Shown here one piece after another: positions 1 through 7,231 of a stretch of DNA of 10,945 nt. Both the position numbers and the translations under genes were made by a program. How positions within the stretch are numbered: position 1 is the first letter of the stretch; each line of letters starts with the position of its first letter. The stretch lies in assembly GCA_947177315.1 (NCBI GenBank), contig CAMWTX010000038.1, forward strand, positions 1 to 10,945, written 5' to 3'. The notes beneath the pieces were generated by a model. It was not told the DNA's origin, did no database searches, and saw nothing but the letters and a program-made list of their open reading frames with translations. This DNA is from an uncultured Bacteroidales bacterium (lineage in GTDB: Bacteria > Bacteroidota > Bacteroidia > Bacteroidales > P3).

Positions 1-1137
1 CTCCTGGTGTTCAACGACACGCGGGTGGTGCACGCCCGTTTGATTTTTGCCAAGAACAACGGCACGGAATCTCGGGCAGATGCCTCCAAGGAACAGGGCG
101 CGCGTATCGAGATTTTCTGTCTGGAACCCACTTGCCCCGCCGAAATCGCCACGGCTTTCGCTTCGGCGGGCCGTTGCCGCTTTAAATGCCTGGTGGGAAA
201 CAACAAGCGTTGGAAAGAGGGCGCGTTGCAGATGGAATTTCCGCTCGAAAACGCTTCGGAGCAAGGCCTAAAAGGGAGTTTGCAGGCGCGTAAGACCGCG
301 GTTTTCGACGATTGCTTCGAAGTGGAGTTTTCCTGGCAGCCGGAACACCTGAGTTTTGCCCAGGTGCTGGAACAGGCGGGCAAGGTACCGCTTCCTCCCT
401 ATATCCGCCGTCAGGCCGAGGATTCCGACAAGGCGCGATACCAAACGGTGTTCGCCCGTTTCGACGGTTCGGTGGCCGCACCCACGGCGGGACTGCATTT
501 TACGCCCCAGGTGTTGCAGGAACTCAAAGGTTCGGGCATCGGGCAGGATTTCATCACCCTGCATGTGGGGGCTGGCACTTTCCGCCCCGTCAAGGCGGAG
601 CAGATCGGCGGGCACGCCATGCACTACGAGCATATTCTCGCCACCGACGGCCTGATCCGCCACCTTTTGGAGGCCCTCAAGAGCGGCAAGCCTGTCATTC
701 CCGTGGGAACCACCTCCATGCGCAGCCTCGAAAGCCTCTATTGGATAGGATTGAAACTCTTGAAGCATGGTTTTCCGGCTTCGGACAGTTCCGAAGAACC
801 CGTTTTTGAGGTTCACCAGTGGGAAGCCTACGAAGATTGGGCGCAGGCGCGCCAAGAAATAAGCCCGATTGCCGCTTTGGAAGCGCTTTTGGCGTATATG
901 GAACAACATAAGTGGCGGCAGATTCACGGGCACACGGCGCTGATGATAGCCCCCGGCTACGAGTTTGCCCTCTGCAAGGGCATCATCACCAACTTCCACC
1001 AACCGCAAAGCACCTTGCTGTTGCTCGTGTCGGCCTTGATAGGCCCCGTTTGGCGCGATCTCTACGGTTTCGCCCTCCAAAACGGCTTCCGCTTTCTGAG
1101 CTACGGCGACAGCTGCCTGTTTCTTCCGGAGGCATAA
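1..1137 (+). CDS. queA: S-adenosylmethionine:tRNA ribosyltransferase-isomerase QueA (5' end missing)
   Basis: QueA moves the ribosyl part of S-adenosylmethionine onto 7-aminomethyl-7-deazaguanine in tRNA, giving epoxyqueuosine; it acts in the cytoplasm. The reading frame is open from base 1 and begins with LLVFNDTRVVHARL, which lies at about residue 54-67 in E. coli QueA, so roughly 55 residues are missing to the left. Family blocks seen in order are HVGAGTFRPV, GTTSMRSLES, GHTALMIAPGYEF, NFHQPQSTLLLLVSALIG and the final SYGDSCLFL. Between the N-terminal block and PPYIRR there are extra residues compared with the E. coli enzyme, so the full protein should exceed 420 residues; Bacteroidetes versions tend to be long. 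The gene is GC-rich compared with its downstream neighbour. It ends in TAA directly before the 33-bp repeats, and no terminator hairpin is evident between them. Identification is firm; the true start lies outside the window. Confidence 0.96.
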   Translation, partial: LLVFNDTRVVHARLIFAKNNGTESRADASKEQGARIEIFCLEPTCPAEIATAFASAGRCRFKCLVGNNKRWKEGALQMEFPLENASEQGLKGSLQARKTAVFDDCFEVEFSWQPEHLSFAQVLEQAGKVPLPPYIRRQAEDSDKARYQTVFARFDGSVAAPTAGLHFTPQVLQELKGSGIGQDFITLHVGAGTFRPVKAEQIGGHAMHYEHILATDGLIRHLLEALKSGKPVIPVGTTSMRSLESLYWIGLKLLKHGFPASDSSEEPVFEVHQWEAYEDWAQARQEISPIAALEALLAYMEQHKWRQIHGHTALMIAPGYEFALCKGIITNFHQPQSTLLLLVSALIGPVWRDLYGFALQNGFRFLSYGDSCLFLPEA

Positions 1138-1236
1138 TATCTCTGACTTTTTACAAAACACACACATTTTTATCTCTGACTTTTTACAAAAAACATCAGT
1201 TTTTATCTCTGACTTTTTACAAATTTTGTATCTTTG
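1138..1236. repeat. Three tandem 33-bp direct repeats upstream of the AAA ATPase gene
   Basis: Three units start at 1138, 1171 and 1204, exactly 33 bp apart. Each opens with the same 20 bases, TATCTCTGACTTTTTACAAA, followed by 13 variable, AT-rich bases. The first unit begins at the base after the queA stop codon. The third ends in the promoter box TATCTTTG (1229-1236). The period is close to three helical turns, so proteins bound to each copy would sit on the same face of the DNA. The likely role, by inference, is a multi-copy operator controlling the downstream ATPase gene. Because 33 is divisible by three, the array also reads as an 11-residue repeated peptide on either strand, which I treat as a by-product. 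Confidence 0.9.
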
Positions 1237-1245
1237 CAAAAGATA
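1218..1245 (+). promoter_or_regulatory. Probable promoter -7 box and two palindromes for the AAA ATPase gene
   Basis: TATCTTTG at 1229-1236 matches the Bacteroidetes -7 consensus TAnnTTTG. It ends 20 bases before the ATG at 1257, so the leader would be very short. No good TTTG -33 element lies 19-21 bases upstream; that place is taken by the start of the third repeat, which would fit a promoter that needs or is blocked by a repeat-binding protein (inference). Two perfect palindromes adjoin here: TACAAA-T-TTTGTA (1218-1230) and TATCTTT-GCA-AAAGATA (1229-1245), the second lying over the -7 box. Confidence 0.6.
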
Positions 1246-1256
1246 GATAATTTGTT

Positions 1257-2621
1257 ATGGAAAGATTATACTATCCAAGGTTTATAGACGGCTATTTACA
1301 AGCTTGGAAGAACGAAAAAGACCACAAGCCGCTGTTGCTTCGCGGAGCCCGTCAAGTGGGAAAATCTTCCGCCATCCGTCATCTTGGAAAGACGTTCAAA
1401 TATTTTGTTGAAGTGAATTTCGAACGCGACAAAGAAGTTATTGCCGCGTTTAGGGGAAACCTCAAACCGCAGGAAATCGCTTCGCGTCTTTCGGCGTTTT
1501 ACGGCATACCGGTCGTACCGGGTCAGACGCTTTTGTTTTTGGATGAGATTCAGGCTTGTCCGGAAGCGATACACAGCCTTTGGTTCTTTTATGAAGATTA
1601 TCCCGAGCTTCATGTGATAGCGGCGGGTTCGTTACTCGAATTCGCTTTGAAGAACATAAGGTCGTTCGGCGTGGGAAGGGTTCGCTCCTTGTTTATGTAT
1701 CCGATGTCTTTCGATGAATTTCTTGTAGCCACAGGCCATCACACATGGCTGAAGGCCAAGAAAGAATCCTCTCCGGAAAGTCCTTTGTTCGAGGCTCTGC
1801 ACGAAAAGTTGGTGGAAAGTTTCCGCAGTTATCTGGTGGTGGGAGGAATGCCGGAATCCGTGCGTAAATGGGTGGAAACAGGTGATTTATTGAAATGCTG
1901 GCAGGTTCAGGACGACATTATGCTGGCGTATGAGGATGATTTTTCGAAATACGAAGGGAAAGTTGACCCGATATTGTTGCGGAAGGTGCTTCGGAGTGTG
2001 GCCTTGCAGACCGGTGGAAAATTCGTGTATGGAAATGTTCAGGGCGATTACCGCAACGAAAAAGTAAAAGTGGCCTTGGAATTGCTCAAAGATGCCGGAT
2101 TGATAAAACCGGTTTTTCATACGGCATCCAACGGAATTCCCTTGGGGGCGGAAATCAATGAAAAATTTGTCAAGTATATTTTCTTGGACAGTGGATTGAT
2201 GTTGCGTCTATTGGGGTTGGAAAACGCGGGAGAGGCTTCGGAAATATCCAAACAGATTCTTGTCGGAACGGCATCCGAGCTTGTGAACAAAGGCCATGTC
2301 GCGGAAATGGCGGCAGGGTGGGAGTTGCTCAAATATAATGCGCCCAACCAAAGGCACGACTTGTATTATTGGCAGAATCTGAACCGTGGAGCCCAGGCGG
2401 AAGTGGATTACGTTATCGTTAAGGATATGAAAGTGGTTCCCTTGGAAGTAAAGGCGGGAACGAAAGGTTCGATGAAGAGCATGTATCAGTTTGTTAAAGA
2501 TAAGCACCTTACATACTGTATCCGATCTTCCTTAGAAAATTTCGGCAAGTTGGAACAGGTGGACATTATTCCCCTGTATGCTCTGTCGAATCTATATCAG
2601 ACCGCAGAAGCCGGCGTATAA
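1257..2621 (+). CDS. AAA ATPase with C-terminal DUF4143 / PD-(D/E)XK-like domain
   Basis: This 454-residue protein belongs to the AAA_14 plus DUF4143 ATPases, a family expanded in Bacteroidetes and other anaerobes whose role is not settled. Walker A is GARQVGKS at residues 30-37. Walker B is TLLFLDE at 91-97, ending in D96-E97. A sensor-1-like stretch, VIAAGSLLEFAL, lies around 120-133. The C-terminal part contains AEVDYV (D384) and PLEVKAG (E397, K399), which matches the D-x12-ExK spacing of PD-(D/E)XK nuclease folds, so a nuclease-like domain is plausible; whether it cuts is unknown. There is no signal peptide or membrane segment, so it should be cytoplasmic. It is a single-gene unit with its own repeat array and promoter. 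GC content is lower than in queA, consistent with an accessory gene placed between housekeeping genes. The ATG at 1257 is 20 bases after the promoter box. Family assignment is secure; the biological job is not. Confidence 0.93.
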   Translation: MERLYYPRFIDGYLQAWKNEKDHKPLLLRGARQVGKSSAIRHLGKTFKYFVEVNFERDKEVIAAFRGNLKPQEIASRLSAFYGIPVVPGQTLLFLDEIQACPEAIHSLWFFYEDYPELHVIAAGSLLEFALKNIRSFGVGRVRSLFMYPMSFDEFLVATGHHTWLKAKKESSPESPLFEALHEKLVESFRSYLVVGGMPESVRKWVETGDLLKCWQVQDDIMLAYEDDFSKYEGKVDPILLRKVLRSVALQTGGKFVYGNVQGDYRNEKVKVALELLKDAGLIKPVFHTASNGIPLGAEINEKFVKYIFLDSGLMLRLLGLENAGEASEISKQILVGTASELVNKGHVAEMAAGWELLKYNAPNQRHDLYYWQNLNRGAQAEVDYVIVKDMKVVPLEVKAGTKGSMKSMYQFVKDKHLTYCIRSSLENFGKLEQVDIIPLYALSNLYQTAEAGV

Positions 2622-2647
2622 TCGGTTTGGTCTGCCATTCCTTTTTT
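2598..2647 (+). terminator. Possible weak terminator at the end of the AAA ATPase gene
   Basis: A hairpin spans the stop codon. CAGACC (2598-2603) pairs with GGTCTG (2629-2634), and AAGCCG (2608-2613) pairs with CGGTTT (2623-2628, one G-T pair), with a 4-base bulge and a 9-base loop. Six T residues follow at 2642-2647, seven bases after the stem. The gap before the T run and the overlap with the next promoter make it a weak candidate. Confidence 0.35.
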
Positions 2648-2657
2648 GCTATATTCG
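2626..2657 (+). promoter_or_regulatory. Probable promoter for the peptidase-DUF6057-PD40 operon
   Basis: TTTG at 2626-2629 and TATATTCG at 2650-2657 are 20 bases apart, fitting the Bacteroidetes -33/-7 pattern (TTTG, 19-21 bases, TAnnTTTG) with one mismatch in the -7 box. The box ends 37 bases before the ATG at 2695. The position between the ATPase stop and the peptidase start supports a separate transcription unit beginning here. Confidence 0.55.
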
Positions 2658-2694
2658 CACCTATCAAAATGCAGAAATTCAAACACGAAATAAA

Positions 2695-3891
2695 ATGAAA
2701 AACCTTTTGTTGACAATCGGGCTGGTTTTGGCGGTGGTTTTCTCCGCACAGGCCCAAAAAGGCGGTAAGAAAGACGACAAGAAGGCCGTTTATCAGTTTA
2801 CCGACGTAAAGACCATCGACAACACCTCCGTCAAGGACCAGAACCGTTCGGGTACTTGCTGGAGCTTTTCGGGAACCTCCTTCCTCGAATCGGAACTGCT
2901 CCGCATGGGCAAAGGCGAATTCGACCTTTCGGATATGTATCCCGTCTATAAATGCTATCTGCTCAAGGGCGACAAATACGTGCGCCTGCACGGTAAGACC
3001 GAATTGGCCACCGGCGGGGCGAGCAACGACGTGGTGGATGTGCTGGAAGTGTTCGGCGTGGTTCCCGAAGAAGCCTTCCCCGGCCTCAACTACGGTGCCG
3101 ACGCCCACGACCACAGCGAGCTGGATGCCGTGCTCACCAGCTTCCTCAAAGCCGTGGTGGGCGGCAAGAAAATAACCACCGCCTGGCAGCCGGCCTACAA
3201 AGCCATTCTGAACACCTACTTGGGCGATGAACCCGAAAAGTTCACCTACAACGGCAAGGAATACACCCCGCGCAGCTTTGCCGATGAACTGGGTCTGAAG
3301 GCCGAAGATTATGTAAAGTTTACCTCCTACACCCATCATCCTTTCTACACGATGTACGAAATGGACGTTCCCGACAACTGGAACCACGGCATGGTATATA
3401 ACGTGCCTCTCGATGAATTCCAGCAGATTGTGGAAGAAGCCGTGAACAACGGTTATTCCCTCGTTTGGGGCGGCGATGTGAGCGACCCCGGTTTCTCCTG
3501 GAAAAACGGCGTGGCGATTATGCCCGACATGGAAGCCCCCGATTTGAGCGGAACCGACCGCGACAAATGGGAAACCCTCTCGCAGTCCGAAAAACGCAAG
3601 AGCGCCTACAGCTTTGAACGTATCGTTCCCGAAAAGAAAATCACGCAGGAAGAACGTCAGAAGAACTACGACAACTGGAGCGCCACCGACGACCACGGCA
3701 TGCACCTGGTAGGCATTGCCAAAGACCAGAACGGCAACGTTTACTACAAGATCAAGAACTCTTGGAACGTGTCTAACCCCTACAAAGGCTACCTCTATAT
3801 GTCGGTGCCTTTCTTCCGCGCCAACACGCTCGACATCATGGTTCACAAAGATGCCGTTCCCGCTTCCATCAAGGCCAAGTTGGGATTGTAA
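2695..3891 (+). CDS. Secreted C1B cysteine peptidase (bleomycin hydrolase / aminopeptidase C type)
   Basis: This 398-residue papain-fold peptidase carries a clear signal peptide: MKN, a hydrophobic stretch, and AQA before QKGGKK, so cleavage is expected near residue 20. Catalytic residues are visible: oxyanion Q49 and nucleophile C55 in DQNRSGTCWSF, H334 in DDHGMHLVG, and N355 in KNSWN. This order and spacing fit Peptidase_C1B, the bleomycin hydrolase / PepC group, which is usually cytosolic and somewhat longer. Here the enzyme should reach the periplasm or beyond, where it could trim peptides or process a protein; aminopeptidase activity is inferred from the family only. An upstream in-frame ATG at 2578 lies inside the ATPase gene and would bury the signal peptide, so 2695 is preferred. 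It heads an operon: the DUF6057-like gene starts 14 bases after its stop with no terminator between. A lysine-rich linker follows the cleavage site. Confidence 0.93.
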   Translation: MKNLLLTIGLVLAVVFSAQAQKGGKKDDKKAVYQFTDVKTIDNTSVKDQNRSGTCWSFSGTSFLESELLRMGKGEFDLSDMYPVYKCYLLKGDKYVRLHGKTELATGGASNDVVDVLEVFGVVPEEAFPGLNYGADAHDHSELDAVLTSFLKAVVGGKKITTAWQPAYKAILNTYLGDEPEKFTYNGKEYTPRSFADELGLKAEDYVKFTSYTHHPFYTMYEMDVPDNWNHGMVYNVPLDEFQQIVEEAVNNGYSLVWGGDVSDPGFSWKNGVAIMPDMEAPDLSGTDRDKWETLSQSEKRKSAYSFERIVPEKKITQEERQKNYDNWSATDDHGMHLVGIAKDQNGNVYYKIKNSWNVSNPYKGYLYMSVPFFRANTLDIMVHKDAVPASIKAKLGL

Positions 3892-3905
3892 TCCATTGAG
3901 CTTCC

Positions 3906-5588
3906 ATGCAGAGGTTTTTGGATAAAACCGTAAGATTAACCGTTTTCATAGGCACACCCTTGCTGTTCGCGGCATGGGTGTGCTATTTTTATCCGTGGCT
4001 GGAATGCATGGAAAACGAAAGTTTTTTCTGCTACCTGCCCTCTTGGTTGCTTTCCTTTTTTGCCGTGCCGGGCGGCTTTTCCGAATTGTTGGCGCGGTTT
4101 TTCGCGCAGTTCTTTTACTACCGCGCCGCTATGGTGGCGGTCATGTTCCTTTTGGGTGCGCTGCTGTTTTTGGCGGCAAGGGCGTGCGCGTTCGGCCTGA
4201 TACCGCAAAAGTTCCGATACAGGCGTTTATGGGTCATGTTGGTGGGTTTGGCATTGTTTGCCCCGTTTTGGTTCCTGGCCTATCGCGATTTGGCGCATTT
4301 CAGCGTGGCGGTCGCCTATTGGCTGAACCTTATGGCGGCATGGGCTTGTTTGTGCCTTTATAAGGCGGAAAAGACCCCGAAAACGCTTGTTCTGCCCTTG
4401 CTCTTGTTTGTGCCCTTGTGCGCGCTCATGTATTATCTTACCGGGCCGGTGTCTTTGCTTTACGTGCTGTTGGCGTGCCTGTACGGTTCGCTCAAAACGG
4501 TGGTTCCCAAAATGGCCTTGTGGATTTTGGCCGCATGGGCATCTTCCGTGGTGTTTGTAGTTCCGACCCCTCTCCAAACTGTTCGCGGTATCTGGGTTCG
4601 CCATGAAAAAAGCGCGGACCTGGAGTTGCAGCGCATTTTCGCCAGGAGTGAAAAAATGGCGGACAGACAACAATGGAACGAACTTATCGGTTTGGTTTCC
4701 GACTATTTTGACAAGCATCCGCAACCGGATGAAGAATTCAATATAGGACAGCGCCGTACCCGCGAACTGCTGGCCACCAACCTCAAGTTGGCCTTGCTCA
4801 AAAGCGGACGGCTCAACCGTCAATACTATTCTTACAATCATGTTTATGAAATGAACCTGATGCTTCCCGGACAAACTTTTGCCGGAGATTACAATATTTC
4901 CAATATGCGTTTTGCCTGGCAGTTGGGGCTGTTTGTGCCCATGCGGATTTATACCAACAATATGCTCAATGTGGCGGGACTGCAGAACGCCACGCTTAAT
5001 GTGATTATTCCGAACGCCATTTTTCTGCAACGTTACGATTTGGCCGCCAACTATATCTACTTTTTACAACACACGCTTTTCTATGCTCGGAAGGCACAGG
5101 AATGGAAAAGCTGCAACAGCGCGGAAAGTTCGGCGCAAGATGCGTTTTTTGCCGCGCAACGCCGCATGAACAATTCCCGAATGCAGGAAGAAAGGGGAAC
5201 GGATTTGGATTCTTGGGTGGAATTGATGTACACGCCCGCTTCAGACAAAGAGGTGTTGGAATATTACACTTTCTTGCAACTTTTTTACAAAAAAATAGGT
5301 TCTTTGCCAGCCTTGGCAGGGCATTATCGCCGTTTAGGTTATACAACCTTGCCGGACTATTTGCAGGAGGGCTTGCTTATTTTGCAAGACTACGATCCGC
5401 AACAGCCGGACCTCCTCCAAACTTATGCCGATTATGCCTATTCGCCTTCGGTTTTGGCGGAATATGGCCGCGCACGTCAAGTTTATAAGTTGTATCAAAT
5501 GGGAGCTGTTAGCGCGGAAACTATAGAAAAAAGACAAGGTTTCACCTACTTTTTCCATTATTATTTCCGTCGGTTTTTATATCTGTGA
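3906..5588 (+). CDS. Polytopic inner-membrane protein, DUF6057-like (plus-strand copy)
   Basis: The 560-residue protein has a strongly hydrophobic N-terminal part (about residues 10-225) with roughly seven or eight membrane-spanning stretches, then a long hydrophilic, helix-rich C-terminal part (about 230-560). The latter, with runs such as QQWNELIGLVSDYF, may form TPR-like helical pairs, though no clean repeat is visible. I relate it to the Bacteroidetes family of unknown function DUF6057 from memory of its overall pattern; the assignment was not searched. No catalytic motif is recognised. It lies 14 bases after the peptidase gene and its stop overlaps or nearly touches the lipoprotein gene, so all three are probably cotranscribed. 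The protein at 8829-10682 is a diverged paralogue: both start with MQRF and share QFFYY/QFSYY early and FLQHTLFY/FLEKSLFY in the C-terminal half. The ATG at 3906 gives the MQRF start seen in both copies. Function is unknown; an envelope role with the lipoprotein is inferred. Confidence 0.88.
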   Translation: MQRFLDKTVRLTVFIGTPLLFAAWVCYFYPWLECMENESFFCYLPSWLLSFFAVPGGFSELLARFFAQFFYYRAAMVAVMFLLGALLFLAARACAFGLIPQKFRYRRLWVMLVGLALFAPFWFLAYRDLAHFSVAVAYWLNLMAAWACLCLYKAEKTPKTLVLPLLLFVPLCALMYYLTGPVSLLYVLLACLYGSLKTVVPKMALWILAAWASSVVFVVPTPLQTVRGIWVRHEKSADLELQRIFARSEKMADRQQWNELIGLVSDYFDKHPQPDEEFNIGQRRTRELLATNLKLALLKSGRLNRQYYSYNHVYEMNLMLPGQTFAGDYNISNMRFAWQLGLFVPMRIYTNNMLNVAGLQNATLNVIIPNAIFLQRYDLAANYIYFLQHTLFYARKAQEWKSCNSAESSAQDAFFAAQRRMNNSRMQEERGTDLDSWVELMYTPASDKEVLEYYTFLQLFYKKIGSLPALAGHYRRLGYTTLPDYLQEGLLILQDYDPQQPDLLQTYADYAYSPSVLAEYGRARQVYKLYQMGAVSAETIEKRQGFTYFFHYYFRRFLYL

Positions 5589-5593
5589 GGTTT

Positions 5594-7222
5594 ATGAAAG
5601 TGCATTTTTTAAAATTTGTTGCCACTTTGATTGCCGTGATTTTGATGTGTTCCTGCATGGATTGGAGTCTCAAGCAGGTACAGATGCAAGACACTTTCGC
5701 GCCCATCGTTCCTGATTATTCCGACAGTATTGTGATACCGGCCAATATCGCGCCGCTTAATTTCTGTTTTTCCGATACGTTTCATGTCAAGAAAGCCATC
5801 GTGCGCATAAGCGCTTATGATTCCTTGCAAAACCTTTGCAAAACCTGCGATTTCAAAATAAAACGCATTGGCGGAACCCATATGCCGCTGAGAAAATGGA
5901 AAAAACTCATGGCGGCGGCCAACGGAGGCTATCTTTTAGCGTGTGTTTTTGTGAAAACGGAACAGGGCGTTATGCGATATAAAGATTTGCATTGGTTTGT
6001 TTCTCCCGATAAAATAGATAAGTATTTGCTTTATCGGGTAAGCCAATATGAAGAGGGGCAGCATGGCGAGGTGTTTTTTACCCAACGCGATCTGGAAAAT
6101 TTCAAGAACCGTTATGTAGGACACAACCGCTTGTTGGACTATGACAATCCCGGCCAGCGGAGTTGCATGAACTGCCACGACTGCCAGAACAACAACAGCC
6201 ATAATATGGTTTTTCACGTGCGCGGTATCCATAAGGGTACTATCCTGATGCGTGGCGATACCTTGATGAAGATTGCCGTTCCGGATAACTATAACCTGCG
6301 TTTTACCTATCCGGCATGGCATCCTTCGGGAAAAATCGTGGCTTTTTCAACCAACCTGCCCACATCGGTACATTATGCGAGTTCCACACATAAGATAATC
6401 TACACGCTTGATACCTTGGGCAGTATCGTGTTGTTGGATTTGGAGAATATGCGGCTTTTCTCGTGTCCCGAATTGACGGATACCGCCTACGACCAGGTTT
6501 TTCCCGCTTGGAGTCCCGATGGAAAGCGGCTTTATTTCTGCCGTTCCCCCAAGAAAGATTACAATGTTTTTCCCTTTCCGCAATATATCGATTCTTCGCT
6601 TTCCATGCGGCAGAACCGTACCGAACAGATTTGGGACGATTTGATGCAGATGGATTTCGACCCGCAGACAAAAGTTTTTTCCGGCTTGCGTTGCACGTAT
6701 CCTTTTTCTCAAATGCAAAAGAGCGCATCTATGCCTAAAGTAAGCAGAGACGGCAGATATTTGTTACTCTCGTTGCTTCAAACCAGTACTTTCCCCTTGC
6801 AGAACCTTGGAGATTTCTATCGGTTAGATCTGCAGGCAGACACCTTGCGACCGGTTGAGGTGGATATCCTCAACACGCCCGGAAGTGAGAAAGGCCATTC
6901 GTTTTCTTCCGACGGGCATTGGATGGTATTTTCCAGCAGTCGCCGCACCTTGGTTATCCCCGAAACCTATATCACGCATTTCAATTCAGAAAATGGTACG
7001 TTTACAAAGCCTTTTTTGATACCCCAAAAACAAGGGGACTTTTACCGCACCAATTTGCAAGGGTTTGTTTTTCCGGTGCTTTCCACCACACAAGTTTCTT
7101 ATACCCCTCGTCAGGTAACAAAAACTATTCGTGGCGAGGCTACCCTTATAGAAATAGATTCGTCTTTAGCCACTTTCAAACTATTGCCCGGGATGAAGGC
7201 GATTTTGAGGGGAGGGCATTAA
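5594..7222 (+). CDS. Lipoprotein with CxxCH motif and PD40/TolB-like propeller (plus-strand copy)
   Basis: From the ATG at 5594 the protein has 542 residues. It begins MKVHFLKF, then a hydrophobic stretch ending in MCS-C, with C21 as the probable lipidated cysteine, so it should be membrane anchored outside the cytoplasm. A conserved N-terminal block contains IPANIAPLNF. At residues 191-195 is CMNCH, a CxxCH heme-c attachment motif, followed by a further C197, a histidine and FHVRG. The rest holds four PD40-type blades: YPAWHPSGK (about 239), FPAWSPDGK (about 302), MPKVSRDGR (about 379) and SFSSDGHW (about 436). Such repeats form beta-propellers, as in TolB. A GTG start at 5585, overlapping the upstream TGA, is possible but adds only MRF; the ATG gives a normal lipoprotein leader. 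The minus-strand gene at 7232-8827 is its paralogue, with the lipid cysteine also at residue 21. Whether heme is bound is not proven, as no distal ligand is obvious. Confidence 0.9.
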   Translation: MKVHFLKFVATLIAVILMCSCMDWSLKQVQMQDTFAPIVPDYSDSIVIPANIAPLNFCFSDTFHVKKAIVRISAYDSLQNLCKTCDFKIKRIGGTHMPLRKWKKLMAAANGGYLLACVFVKTEQGVMRYKDLHWFVSPDKIDKYLLYRVSQYEEGQHGEVFFTQRDLENFKNRYVGHNRLLDYDNPGQRSCMNCHDCQNNNSHNMVFHVRGIHKGTILMRGDTLMKIAVPDNYNLRFTYPAWHPSGKIVAFSTNLPTSVHYASSTHKIIYTLDTLGSIVLLDLENMRLFSCPELTDTAYDQVFPAWSPDGKRLYFCRSPKKDYNVFPFPQYIDSSLSMRQNRTEQIWDDLMQMDFDPQTKVFSGLRCTYPFSQMQKSASMPKVSRDGRYLLLSLLQTSTFPLQNLGDFYRLDLQADTLRPVEVDILNTPGSEKGHSFSSDGHWMVFSSSRRTLVIPETYITHFNSENGTFTKPFLIPQKQGDFYRTNLQGFVFPVLSTTQVSYTPRQVTKTIRGEATLIEIDSSLATFKLLPGMKAILRGGH

Positions 7223-7231
7223 GTACGTTTT

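Noticed and set aside
1138..1236. CRISPR-like array
   Set aside because: Only three copies of a 20-base AT-rich repeat with 13-base variable parts; spacers are too short and there are no cas genes.
268..1239. Long minus-strand open frame of 323 codons opposite queA
   Set aside because: Antisense of the clearly conserved QueA blocks; no recognisable motif and it starts within the repeat array.
1138..1250. Repeat-encoded peptide (11-residue repeats such as KKSEIK on the minus strand)
   Set aside because: A 33-bp period keeps any frame open, so repeated peptides arise automatically. The frames run on into the antisense of queA (minus strand) or out of it in the wrong frame (plus strand), with no start or control signals of their own.
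2578..2694. Longer N-terminus for the C1B peptidase
   Set aside because: It would overlap the ATPase gene, cover the promoter and place about 39 unrelated residues ahead of an excellent signal peptide that begins at 2695.
2566..3846. Long minus-strand open frame of 426 codons opposite the peptidase gene
   Set aside because: It mirrors a gene with a full set of catalytic motifs; its Val/His/Gly-rich translation is typical of antisense shadow frames and shows no domain.
5585..5593. GTG start for the plus-strand PD40 lipoprotein
   Set aside because: It adds only three residues; the ATG at 5594 gives the standard short basic leader and puts the lipid cysteine at residue 21, as in the paralogue. 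It cannot be fully excluded.
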